A DNA stretch of 64,000 bases from positions 62,001 through 126,000 of the forward strand of contig NW_026970820.1 of the NCBI RefSeq assembly GCF_963678635.1. The letters are read 5' to 3'. This DNA is from Symsagittifera roscoffensis (Eukaryota > Xenacoelomorpha > Acoela > Convolutidae). Below, piece after piece: positions 10,861 through 21,688 of the stretch. Within the stretch, counting starts at the first letter, position 1; every line of letters begins with the position of its first letter. A model generated the notes under the pieces. It was given only the letters and a program-made list of their open reading frames with translations, did not search any database and was not told the DNA's origin. The translations under genes and the position numbers were made by a program.

Positions 10861-11052
10861 TCGAATGTCTTGTGAAACGGTATCTGATGAACTTTGTAGG
10901 GTGTCACAAAAGCAACATGACAAAACGTTCTGTATCTGATCAGTAATGGTCAAAAAAGATTTATGACACTTTCAATGACTGAAGCTACACCTGATCAGTC
11001 TCTAGAGAACTCTAAAACAAAGTAACTTATATTTTTCAGTGACTCATGAAGA

Positions 11053-11090
11053 GGACTGTTTCAACGAAAACAAGTTTTCGGAAACAGTCC
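11053..11090. other. HP2, 38-nt two-part hairpin (intact form)
   Basis: The outer stem is GGACTGTTTC/GAAACAGTCC (10 bp), followed by an AA bulge on the left. The inner stem is CGAAAAC/GTTTTCG (7 bp) with an AA loop. Intact copies also lie at 23601, 33887, 45192 and 58081. The right arm is nearly invariant and the left arm varies by class: class I GGACCGTTCC, class II GGACTGTCTC. Confidence 0.9.
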
Positions 11091-12311
11091 TAATATTTTT
11101 CTTGGAGCTCATTTTCAAGTAGGTGCACTTTCAATAGTGACTAATAGTTGAATTAGACTTGGAATTTGTCCCAAAAATTTAAGTTTGTCTCAAATTGATT
11201 AGAAGCAATAGACAAAAAAAAACATTTTTTTTATATGATAAAAATACTTGAGTCAGAAAAGTGAAAAATCCATTTTTTTCAAAAAGTCATAAGAAGTAGT
11301 TCAATTTGCATTAAATCACTAACCTATATGATATAAACCTGTTCAGATTGGTTTTCATGAACAAAGCCGTAAAATTTCCATATTTAGAGAAAAGGCAAAA
11401 AAACACCTTTTTGATTAACTGAAAAAGGTAGATAAATCGGGTAAAGTCGTCTTCAAACCTATAGGACCGAAAAATGATCTAATTGAGATATATATTTAGT
11501 GTCCCTTGTAAGGTCACATGCAAAAAAGTGAAACAATTGGGGTGGCCACTTCAGAAAACAAGACTTTTTTTCGGACTTTGGCCATTTTTATTTGTAGTAA
11601 AGTAGTAGTAAGTTACCAGAGAAAAAAAAGTTGTAAAAACCAAAATTTTTATCCAATTTTGACAATTAAATACTCTATACCTACTAAAATGACTATGGCA
11701 AGCTCAAATATGCCATCAAAACTCATTTTTTCTCTTTTTTTAAAATTTTTGTTTTTTTGATATAAAATGTTGAGTCAGAAACGTGAAAAATCAATTTTTT
11801 TCAAAAAGTCAAGAGAAGTTGTTCCAATCAATTTGTTTCACTAAAACACACTTTCTCAGCCTGTTCAGAATGGTTTTCATGTTTAAAGCTGAAACTTTAC
11901 ACATTTTGAGAAAAGTGGAAAAAATAACTTTTTAGTTACAAAAAAACCATCATTTTTGTTGCAGTTTTTGAAAAAACTCAAATTTTTAAGAGAAACAAAT
12001 TTTCCCAAACCTACATAATTGGGCTCCCAAAACAGTTTACTTTCATCCATTCTTCATCAATTTACCCCAATTTGTTAACCAAAATAGAGTTACTGAGCCA
12101 TTTTTACCAAAAAACGTGGTTTTTCCCTGTTTTTCCCCATTTTTCCCACTATAAGTCAACGCATAACAAAATTTTGGGAAAACGGAGCAAAAGTGTATCC
12201 TTAGAATTGCATTTTAGGCCCGCATGCCAATTTTTATCGAATTCTATCCCGACAATTTTGAGATCAGCACTTTTTCCGAGCAAATAGTCATACCGTTATA
12301 ATTCTTTGGCC

Positions 12312-12333
12312 GTTCGGGGCCCCTACCCCAAAC
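12312..12333 (+). other. Tail hairpin HP3, type T-C
   Basis: GTTCGGGG, loop CCCCTA, CCCCAAAC: GTT/AAC and GGGG/CCCC pair with one mismatch between. Close upstream of the junction is a second small hairpin, CGCC-GAA-GGCG. Confidence 0.7.
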
Positions 12334-12371
12334 TCACTAAACAAAGACGCCGAAGGCGGACGGCCACCTAG

Positions 12372-14001
12372 AGCTTTTTGTGGCCCCGCTATATCAGTGA
12401 CTCTTGACGTGTGGGTTCCGCGGGGGGCGGAGCAGGGGAACGCTTAACGCACTCGCAAAAGGAGCACCCTTCGGGTGCTCTTTTTTGCTCGAAAGTTTTC
12501 TGAAACGGTATCTGATGAGCTTTGTAAGGTGTCACAAAAGCAACAACACAAAACGTTCTGTATGTGATTAGAAAATGTCAAAAAAGATTTCTTATACTTT
12601 CAATGACTGAATCTACCCCTGATCAGTCTCTAGAGAACTCTAAACCAAAGTAACTTATGTTTTTCAGTGATTCATGAAGAGGACCGTTCCAACGAAAACA
12701 AGTTTTCGGAAACAGTCCTCATATTTTTTTTCGAGCTCATTTTCAAGTACGTGGACTTTTAGTTGTGACTAATATCTGAATTGAACTTGGAATTTGTCCC
12801 AAAAAGGTTAAGTTTGTCTCAAATTGATTAGAAGCAAAAGAAAAAAAAATTTTTTTTTTATTTGGAAAAAAAAAGTTGAGTCAGAAACGTGAAAAAACCC
12901 TTTTTTCAAAAGTCATAAAAAGTAGCTCCAATTGGCTTAAATCACTAGGCTACAATATATGAACCTGTTCAGAATGGTTTTCATGACCAAAGCCGTACAA
13001 CTTCCATATTTAGAGAAAAGGCGAAAAAAAAACAACTTTTTGGTTAACTCAAAAAGGTAGATAAATCGGGTAAAGTCGTCTTCAAACCTATAGGATCGAA
13101 AAGTGATCTATATAGGGTATATATGTAGTGTCCTTGTTAGGTCGCATGCAAAAAAATAGAACAGTTTTGTTGGCCACTTCCGAAATTAAGACTTTTTTTT
13201 TGAAATTTGGCCATTTTTATTTGTAGTAAAATAGTAGTAAAATAGCCGAGAAAAAAAATTGTAAAAACCAAAATTTTTATCCAATTTTGACGTTTAAATA
13301 CTCTATACATACTAAAATGTCTATGGCAAGCTCAAATAAGCCATCAAAATTCATTTTTTCTCACTTTTTAAAATTTTTGTTTTTTTGATATAAAATGTTG
13401 AGTCAGAAACGTGAAAAATCAATTTTTTTCAAAAATTCAAAATAAAGTGTTCCAATCAATTTGTTTCACTAAAACACACTTTATGAACCTGTTCAGATTG
13501 GGTTTTTGGGTTAAAGCCGAAAATTCACCCATTTTGAGAAAAGTGGAAAAAACACCTTTTTAGTTACAAAAAAACCATCATTTTTGTTGCAATTTTTGAA
13601 AAAACTCAAATTTTTGACAGAAAATTTTTTTCTCAAACCTTTATATTTAGGTTCCCCAAACAGTCTACTTTCATCCATTCCTTATCAATATACCCCATTT
13701 TTTGAACCAAAACAGAGTTACTAGGTGATTTTTATCAAAAATCGTGTTTTTTACCATTTTTCCCCCCCATTTCCCTCTATAAGTCAACACATAACAAAAT
13801 TTTGGCAAAACGGAGCAAAAGTGTATCCTTAGAATTTCAATACGAGGCTGCATGCAAAAAATTAGGAATTTCTGACCTACAGTTTTCGAGAACAGGACTT
13901 TTTCTGCATGAAAAGGGTAAAAGGTAAATGTTCCTTCGAACCGACGGGGCCCCTTCCCCTGTCTCTGCTGAACGCCATAGCCGGACGCGGCGGCCACCTA
14001 G
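12372..14001 (+). repeat. Class I unit, head H3, tail T-A (1630 bp)
   Basis: HP1 12455-12488; HP2 12681-12718; tail GCATGC 13850-13855; tail hairpin 13943-13963. The tail lacks GAATTC because of a base change (ggaattt near 13865). Confidence 0.9.
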
Positions 14002-15632
14002 TTGTCACTGTGGCCCCGCTGTATTCTTGACTTTTGAGGAGAAGGTTCCGCGGGGGGCGGAGCAGGGGAACGCTTAACGCACTCGCAAAAGGAGCACCCT
14101 TCGGGTGCTCTTTTTTGCTCGAAAGTTTTCTGAAACGGTATCTGATGAACTTTGTAAGGTGTCACAAAAGCAACAACACAAAACGTTCTGTATGTGATTA
14201 GAAAAGGTCAAAAAAAATGTCTCATACTTTCAATGATTGAATCTACACCTGATCAGTCTCTAGAGAACTCTAAACCAAAGTAACTTTTGTTTTTCAGTGA
14301 TTCATGAAGAGGACCGTTCCAACGAAAACAAGTTTTCGGAAACAGTCCTAATATTTTTCTTGGAGCTCATTTTCAAGTACGTGGACTTTCAGTTGTGACT
14401 AATACCTGAATTAGCCTTGGAATTTGTCCCAAAAAAGTTAAGTTTGTCTCAAATTGATTAGAAGCAATAGAAAAAAAAACATTTTTTTTTTATTTGACAA
14501 AAATACTTGAGTCAGAAACGTGAAAAATCCCTTTTTTTCAAAAAGTCATAAAAAGTAGTTCAATTTGCATTAAATTACCAAACTACAATATATGAACCAG
14601 TTCAGATTGGTTTTCATCAACAAAGCCGTAAAATTTCCATATTTAGAGAAAAGGCAAAAAAACACCTTTTTGGTTAACTGGAAAAGGTAGATAAATCGGA
14701 TAAAGTCGTCTTCAAACCTATAGGACCGAAAGATGATCTAATTGAGGTATATATGTAGTGTCCCTTGTAAGGTCACATGCAAAACGGTGAAACAATTGGG
14801 GTGGCCACTTCAGAAAACAAGACTTTTTTTTCGGACTTTGGCCATTTTTTTTGTAGTAAAGTAGTAGTAAGTTACCAGAGAAAAAAAGTTGTAAAAACCA
14901 AAATTTTTATCCAATTTTGACATTTAAATACTCTATACCTACTAAAATGACTATGGCAAGCTCAAATATGCCATCAAAACTCATTTTTTCTCACTTTTTA
15001 AAATTTTTGTTTTTTCGATATAAAATGTTGAGTCAGAAACGTGAAAAATCAGTTTTTTTTCAAAAAGTCAAAAAAAGTTGTTCCAATCAATTTGTTTCAC
15101 TAAAACACATTTTTTCAGCTTGTTCAGAATGGTTTTCATGTTTAAAGCTGAAACTTTACACATTTTGAGAAAAGTGGAAAAAACACCTTTTTAGTTACAA
15201 AAAAACCATCATTTTTGTTGCAGTTTTTGAAAAAACTCAAATTTTTGAGAGGAAAATTTTTTCTCAAACTTTTGTATTTAGGCTCCCCAAACAGTCTGCT
15301 TTCATCCATTCCTTGTCAATATACCCCATTTTTTGAACCAAAACAGAGTTAATAGGTAATTTTTATCGAAAAACGTGTTTTTTACCATTTTTGCCCCCCA
15401 TTTCCCTCTATAAGTCAACACATAACAAAATTTTGGCAAAACGGGGCAAAAGTGTATCCTTAGAATTTCAATACGGGGCTGCATGCAAAAAATTAGGGAA
15501 TTCTGACCTCCAGTTTTCGAGAACACGACTTATTCTGCACGAAAGGTAATATAGGTAAATGTTCTTTCGAACCGACGGGGCCCCTTCCCCTGTCTCTGCT
15601 GAACGCCAAAGCCGGATGCGGCGGCCACCTAG
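14002..15632 (+). repeat. Chimeric I / Ib / I unit, head H1, tail T-A (1631 bp)
   Basis: From the junction through HP2 (14311-14348) it matches the class I unit at 9105. Directly after HP2 (CTAATATTTTTCTTGGAGCTC) it matches class Ib units. Somewhere in 15180-15245 it returns to class I and keeps the T-A tail (hairpin 15574-15594). HP1 is 14085-14118; tail GCATGC is 15481-15486. Confidence 0.85.
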
Positions 15633-15754
15633 CACCCTCAAGGTCACGTGACTTATTTTTGTTTTTGGTAGTTTCTGAAACCAAAACAATAAGGTCATGC
15701 GCCAATATCATGGCCTCAAGCAAAGACGTCGGACTCGACGCATTCACATTAGCC

Positions 15755-15773
15755 TTGCGCCCTTCGGGCGCAA
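15755..15773. other. HP1 counterpart in class V
   Basis: An 8-bp stem TTGCGCCC/GGGCGCAA with loop TTC replaces the GAGCACCC hairpin. Pairing extends outwards imperfectly (CATT on the left, AATG on the right). Copies: 17968-17984, 26681-26697 (loop ATC), 61128-61144, 63344-63360. Confidence 0.8.
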
Positions 15774-16065
15774 ATGCCAATGCTCAATTAATTTTGCCAC
15801 GTGAAAAAATTTTTAAGGAAAAATTCTGATAAAATTTAACTTAAACTACCACGAAAGAACGCAAAGATTTCAAAGTGTGAAACAATCAAGTTTTTGCTAA
15901 TACCGGGCATGCAGTGAGACTGATTTCGGCAAAAATAAAATGAAAAATTGAAGGAAATGGAAAGAAAAAAATTGTTCAAAAAAGAACGCAACATCAAAAA
16001 CTTATTTGATGTCCGCTAATGTCATAATTCCGATCAGGCTGATTTCAGATTTTAAGCGCAGAGTT

Positions 16066-16130
16066 TACGGTTACGGCTGCTCCCTCTACAGGTCCCAGAG
16101 GGACCGAGTGAGCATCCTACCTCGATCCAG
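16066..16130. other. GC-rich structured island of class V units
   Basis: It is conserved in all five class V copies (also about 18279-18343, 26992-27058, 61439-61502, 63652-63718). Two stems compete: CCCTCT with AGAGGG, and GGTCCC-AGA-GGGACC (16091-16105). They share AGAGGG, so only one can form at a time. An outer GCTC/GAGC stem closes 16079-16113. The right end CTCGATCC is weakly like a Pol III B box, but I found no matching A box. Function unknown; candidate structured RNA or DNA site. Confidence 0.5.
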
Positions 16131-17784
16131 GATAACGGACAGTTGTTTTTAATTTTTCACAAATTTTTTTTCACTAATGCTTGTTTTCAATTCCTCATGA
16201 GAAGCTGTATAATTTTTTTAAAAAAATGATTTTTTTTATCAATGCTTCCAAGAACAACTGATGTTAGGCGGTTACAAATGCGGTTGGTGAAAACTAGTAA
16301 GGGATAATGATGAGAAAAATTGTAAGTTTTCAAATGAATTTAAAAACAGTTTTTTTTCTTTTTTCTTTTGTAAATCGGGAGAAATGAATCAGTTTTTTTA
16401 AGTTTTCCTCGCACCACCCACTGTTCATAAGTAATGAAGATTCCTGTTCTAGCCGTTTATAAAACTTTGGCAGAAAAAACATCAGAATGATGTAAAATGT
16501 TTTAAAAAAAATAAAAATTTAAAAATTATGTTTAAAAAAAAAATCAAAAACTTGTAATTTTCAAAATTGAAAAAAAGTTAAAATTAATTGCATATTACGA
16601 TTCAGCGTACCCAACTTAGTGGGTCTAGCATTTTAAATTACCAAAAAATGTTGAAAATTGTAGATTTTATGAAGTTTTCATTTTGGCTATTTTTCCTTGT
16701 CGCCTCCACTTGAGGCACCTTTGAGCCAACTTGAGAAACTGGAACGTAAACAAGCTGCACAGATGGTCAAAGTGAGCCATTTTTAGCGTGATAACACGCC
16801 TGGAAGAAAAAAAACTCCAGAAAAGAAAGAAAATTATGAACTTTAACCTTTTTTCTTCTTCAAATGGCGATACTTAGAATAATTTTTCAGCTGAAAAGTT
16901 CAAAAAAAATCAAAAAATTCAAATTTTGAAAAAATTTATAAAAAAATCTCATCAGTCTGTTTATTGGAGTCTTCGAGGTTTTGAGAGACCTCATCTGGCG
17001 GCTAACAACAAGTGGATCACTTATTTTAAAATTTTGATAAAGGTCAAAAAAACATGTTTTTTTGATTTTTTTGACAGAATTCCGAAAGCAATATCTTGGC
17101 TAAAAACAAGATTGAGGGCCTAAAATTAGTACAAACAGTACTCCCACATAAGGTACATTAGGTTGGAAACAAAAAATTTACTCTGACTCAAAAATCGTTT
17201 TTTAACTTTATTTCTGAACAAGAAATTGAAAAGAAATGAAAAACTTAAAAATTTTTTGAAAAAAAAGATTGTTTTGAAAAAGTGCCAATTTTTAGCTGAA
17301 ACTTTTCATTTTAGCTAATAAAGCCAGAGCAATGCCCTTTAAGCTCAAATAAATTAATTATGCAAATTATTTTGAAGTTTTTTCGTTAAAGCCTTTTATT
17401 TTGAAAAAGTATTCAAAAATGGGTAAAAAAAAGTCAAAAAAATCAATTTTCTCCGATTCAAAATTCTCCACTACCATGATGATTAGTTCGTTAGATAGGA
17501 CTGCTGAGATCAATTTAGACGTATTTTCATAAGTATATCAAAATTTTTATTTATTTTTGAGAATTAAGCAAAATAAAAACTTTTCCCAAATTGGGCAAAA
17601 AGCCCAAATTAGCCCAAACACCTGTTAAAAATTGTTGGGTCAAAAAATCACAAAAGGAAACCCCTATTCGTTTGCCATTTTAGGGCCGCATGCAAAAAAT
17701 TAGACCAATCTAACCTGACAATTTCGAGAATCGACTTTTTTGCAAAATTTCTCTATAGTCCATTTGAGGGATATTACTTGTACC

Positions 17785-17805
17785 GGTGGGGGCCCCTACC
17801 CCACC
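17785..17805 (+). other. Tail hairpin HP3, type T-D
   Basis: GGTGGGG, loop GCCCCTA, CCCCACC: seven perfect base pairs. The copy at 20002-20021 has lost one loop C without harming the stem. Confidence 0.8.
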
Positions 17806-17842
17806 TCAAAAAATTTTGTAATGCTGGAACGCGGCCACCTAG

Positions 17843-20058
17843 CACCCTCAAGGTCACGTGACTTATTTTTGTTTTTCGTATTTTCTGAAACCAAAAGAGA
17901 GCGTGGTCATGTATCGACATCATGTGCTCAAGCAAATACGTGGACTTCTACGCATTCCCATTCGCAATGCGCCCTTCGGGCGCAAATGCCAATGCTCAAT
18001 TAATTTTGCCAGGTGAAAAAAAAATTATTTAAAAAGTTCTGCTAAACTTTATTTTAAACTACCACCAAAAAACGCAAAGATTTCAAAGTGTAAAACAATC
18101 AAATTTTTGCCAATACCGGGCTTGCAATGAGACTGATGTTGGCAAAAGTAAAATAGAAAATGTAGAAAATGGAAAGAAAAAAATTGTTCAAAATAAGAAC
18201 GCAACATCAAAAAGTTATTTGATCTCCGCTCAAATCATAATTCAGATCAGGCTGATTTCAGATTTTAAGCGTACAATTTACGGTTACGGCTGCTCCCTCT
18301 ACAGGTCCCAGAGGGACCGAGTGAGCATCCTACCTCGATCCAGGTTAACGGATAGTTGTTCTTAATTTTTCACAAAATTTTTTTTCACTAATGCTTCTTT
18401 TCATTTCCTCATGAGAAGCTGTATTAATTTTTAAAAAATTGATTTTATTAATCAATGCTTCCAAGAACAACTGATGTTAGGCGGTTGCAAATGCGGTTGC
18501 TGAAAACTAGTAAGGGATAATGATGAGAAAAATTGTAAGTTTTCAAATGAATTTAAAAACAGTTTTTTTCTTTTTTTCTTTTGTAAATCGGAAGAAATGA
18601 ATCAGTTTTTTTAAAAGTTTTCCTCGCACCAACCACTGTTCTTAAGTAATGAAGATTCCTGTTCTAGCCGTTTATAACACTTTGGCAGAAAAAACATCAA
18701 TATGATGTAAAATGTTTTAAAAAAGAGAAAAATTTAAAAATTATGTTTTTTTTTTTAAAATCAAAAATTTGTAATTTTCAAAATTGAAAAAAAGTGAAAA
18801 TTAATTGCATATTACGATTCAGCGTACCCATTTTAGTGGGTATAGCATTTTGAATCACCAAAAAATGTTAAAAATTGTAGATTTTATGAAGTTTTCATTG
18901 TGGCTATTTTTCCTTGTCGCCTCCACTTAAGGCACCTTTGAGCCAACTTGAGAAAGTGGAACCTAAACAAGCTATACAGATAGTCTGAATGAGCCATTTT
19001 CAGCGTGATAACACGCCTGGAAGAAAAAAAAACTGCAGAAAAGAAAGGAAATTTTGAACTTTAACCTTTTTTCTTCTTAAAATGGCGACACTTAGAATAA
19101 TTTTTCAGCTGAAAAGTTCGAAAAAAATCAAAAAGTTCAAATTTTGAAAAAAATTTAACAAAATCTCATCAGTCTGTTTATTGGAGTCTTCGAGGTTTTG
19201 GGAGACCTTATCTGGCGGCTAACAACAAGTGGATCACTTCTTTTAAAATTTTGAGAAAGGTCAAAAAAACCTGTTTTTACGATTTTTTAGACAGAATTCC
19301 GAAAGCAATATCTTGGCAAAAAACAAGAATGAGGGCCTAAAATTAGTACAAACAGTACTCCCACATAAGGTACATTAGGTTGGAAACAAAAAATTTACTC
19401 TGACTCAAAAATCGTTTTTTAACTTTATTTCTGAACAAGAAATTGAAAAGAAATCAAAAACTTAAAAATTTTTTGAAAAAAATGATTGTTTTGAAAAAGT
19501 GCCAAATTTTAGCTGAAACTTTTCATTTTAGCTAATAAAGCCAGAACAATGCCCTTTAAGCTCAAATAAATTAATTATGCAAATTATTTTCAAGTTTTTT
19601 CGTTAAAGCCTTTTATTTTGAAAAAGTATTCAAAAATGGGTAAAAAAAAGTCAAAAAAATCAATTTTCTCCGATTCAAAAACCTCCACTACCATGATGAT
19701 TAGTGCGTTAGATAGGACTGCTGAGATCAATTTAGACGTTCTTTCATAAATATATCAAAATTTTTACTTATTTTTGAGAATTAAGCAGAATAAAAACTTT
19801 TCCCAAATTGGGCAAAAAGCCCAAATTAGCCCAAACACCTGTTAAAAATTGTTGGGTCAAAAAATCACAAAAGGAAACCCCTATTCGTTTGACATTTTAG
19901 GGCCGCATGCAAAAAATTAGACCAATCTAACCTGACAATTTCGAGAATCAACTTTTTTGTCAAAATTCTCTAAAGACCAATTTAGGGAGATTACTTGTAC
20001 CGGTGGGGGCCCTACCCCACCTAAAAAATTTTTGAAATGTTGGAACGCGGCCACCTAG
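17843..20058 (+). repeat. Class V unit, head H5a, tail T-D (2216 bp)
   Basis: It stands in direct tandem with the preceding class V unit but is clearly diverged from it, so this pair is older than 61013/63219. HP1 counterpart 17968-17984; GC island 18279-18343; hairpin TACCCA/TGGGTA near 18825; tail hairpin 20002-20021. No HP2 found. Confidence 0.9.
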
Positions 20059-21688
20059 AGGTTTTTGTGGCCCCGCTATATCAGTGACTCTTGACGTGTG
20101 GGTTCCGCGGGGGGCGGAGCAGGGAAACAATTAACGCACTCGCAAAAGGAGCACCCTTCGGGTGCTCTTTTTTGCTCGAAAGTTTTCTGAAACGGTATCT
20201 GATGAACTTTGTAAGGTGTCACAAAAGCATTAACACAAAACGTTCTGTATGTGATTAGAAAAGGTCAAAAAAGATTTCTTATACTTTCAATGACTGAATC
20301 TACCCCTGATCAGTCTCTAGAGAACTCTAAACCAAAGTAACTTATGTTTTTCAGTGATTCATGAAGAGGACCGTTCCAACGAAAACAAGTTTTCGGAAAC
20401 AGTCCTCATATTTTTTTTCGAGCCCATTGTCAAGTACGTGGACTTTCAATTGTGACTTAAAGCTGAATTGAACTTGGAATTTGTCCCAAAAAGGTTAAGT
20501 TTGTCTCAAAATGATTAGAAGCAAAAGAAAAAAAAACTTTTTTTTTTATTGGAAAAAAAGTTGAGTCAGAAACGTGAAAAAAACCCTTTGTTCAAAAGTC
20601 AAAAAAAGTAGCTCCAATTGGCTTAAATCACTGGACTACAATATATGAACCTGTTCAGAATGGTTTTCATGACCAAAGCCGTACAACTTCCATATTTAGA
20701 GAAAAGGCGAAAAAAAACAACTTTTTCGTTAGCTCAAAAAGGTAGATAAATCGGGTAAAGTCGTCTTCAAACCTATAGGATCGAAAGCTGATCTAAATAG
20801 GGTATATATGTAGTGTCCTTGTTAGGTCGCATGCAAAAAACTAGAACAGTTTTGTCGGCCACTTCCGATATTAAGACATTTTTTTTTCGAAATTTGGCCA
20901 TTTTTATTTGTAGTAAAATAGTAGTAAAATAGCCGAGAAAAAAAATTGTAAAAACCATAATTTTTATCCAATTTTGACGTTTAAATACTCTATACCTACT
21001 AAAATGTCTATGGCAAGCTCAAATAAGCCATCAAAATTCATTTTTTCTCACTTTTTAAAATTTTTGTTTTTTTGATATACAATGTTGAGTCAGAAACGTG
21101 AAAAATCAATTTTTTTCAAAAAGTCAAGATAAAGTGTTCCAATCAATTTGTTTCACTAAAACACACTTTATGAACCTGTTCAGAATGGGTTTTTGGGTTA
21201 AAGCCGAAAATTCACCCATTTTGAGAAAAGTGGAAAAAACACCTTTTTAGTTACAAAAAAACCATCATTTTTGTTGCAGTTTTTGAAAAAAATCAAGTTT
21301 TTGAGAAAAAATTTTTTTCTCAAACCTTTATATTTAGGCTCCCCAAACAGTCTACTTTTATCAATTCCTAATCAATAGACCCCATTTTTTGAACCAAAAC
21401 AGAGTTAATAAGTGATTTTTATCAAAAAACGTGTTTTTTACCATTTTTGCCCCCCATTTCCCTCAATAAGTCAACACATAACAAAATTTTGGCAAAACGG
21501 GGCAAAAGTGTATCCTTAGAATTTCCATACGGGGCTGCATGCAAAAAATTAGGGAATTCTGACCTCCAGTTTTCGAGAACACGACTTATTCTGCATGAAA
21601 AGGGTAAAAGGTAATTGTTCCTTCGAACCGACGGGGCCCCTTCCCCTGTCTCTGCTGAACGCCATAGCCGGACGCGGCGGCCACCTAG
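20059..21688 (+). repeat. Class I unit, head H3, tail T-A (1630 bp)
   Basis: It is nearly identical to 24923-26553, but the neighbours differ on both sides. The head has AGGGAAACAATTAACG where most units have AGGGGAACGCTTAACG, which breaks the usual GTTCC/GGAAC pairing. HP1 20142-20175; HP2 20368-20405; tail GCATGC 21537-21542; tail hairpin 21630-21650. Confidence 0.9.

Larger units (their letters stand above)
10734..12371 (+). repeat. Class Ib unit, head H4, tail T-C (1638 bp)
   Basis: The head contains a perfect AGGTCA-G-TGACCT inverted repeat. HP1 (10824-10860) is the most complete version. HP2 (11053-11090) has no mismatch in its arms. The mid-unit site reads ACATGC rather than GCATGC. 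The tail has GCATGC 12223-12228, GAATTC 12239-12244 and hairpin 12312-12333 with arms GTTCGGGG and CCCCAAAC (one C/A mismatch). Close relatives are at 23282 and 57762. Confidence 0.9.
15633..17842 (+). repeat. Class V unit, head H5a, tail T-D (2210 bp)
   Basis: The head has the palindrome GTCACGTGAC. The HP1 counterpart (15755-15773) is TTGCGCCC-TTC-GGGCGCAA. I find no HP2. A GC-rich island with alternative stems lies at 16066-16130. Small hairpins ACCCA/TGGGT (16609-16624) and TTGGGC/GCCCAA (17591-17607) follow. GCATGC occurs at 15907-15912 and 17688-17693; tail hairpin is 17785-17805 with perfect arms GGTGGGG and CCCCACC. Confidence 0.9.

Noticed and set aside
16111-16130. tRNA or Pol III gene at the class V GC island
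   Set aside because: CTCGATCC is only a partial B box; no A box and no cloverleaf could be drawn.
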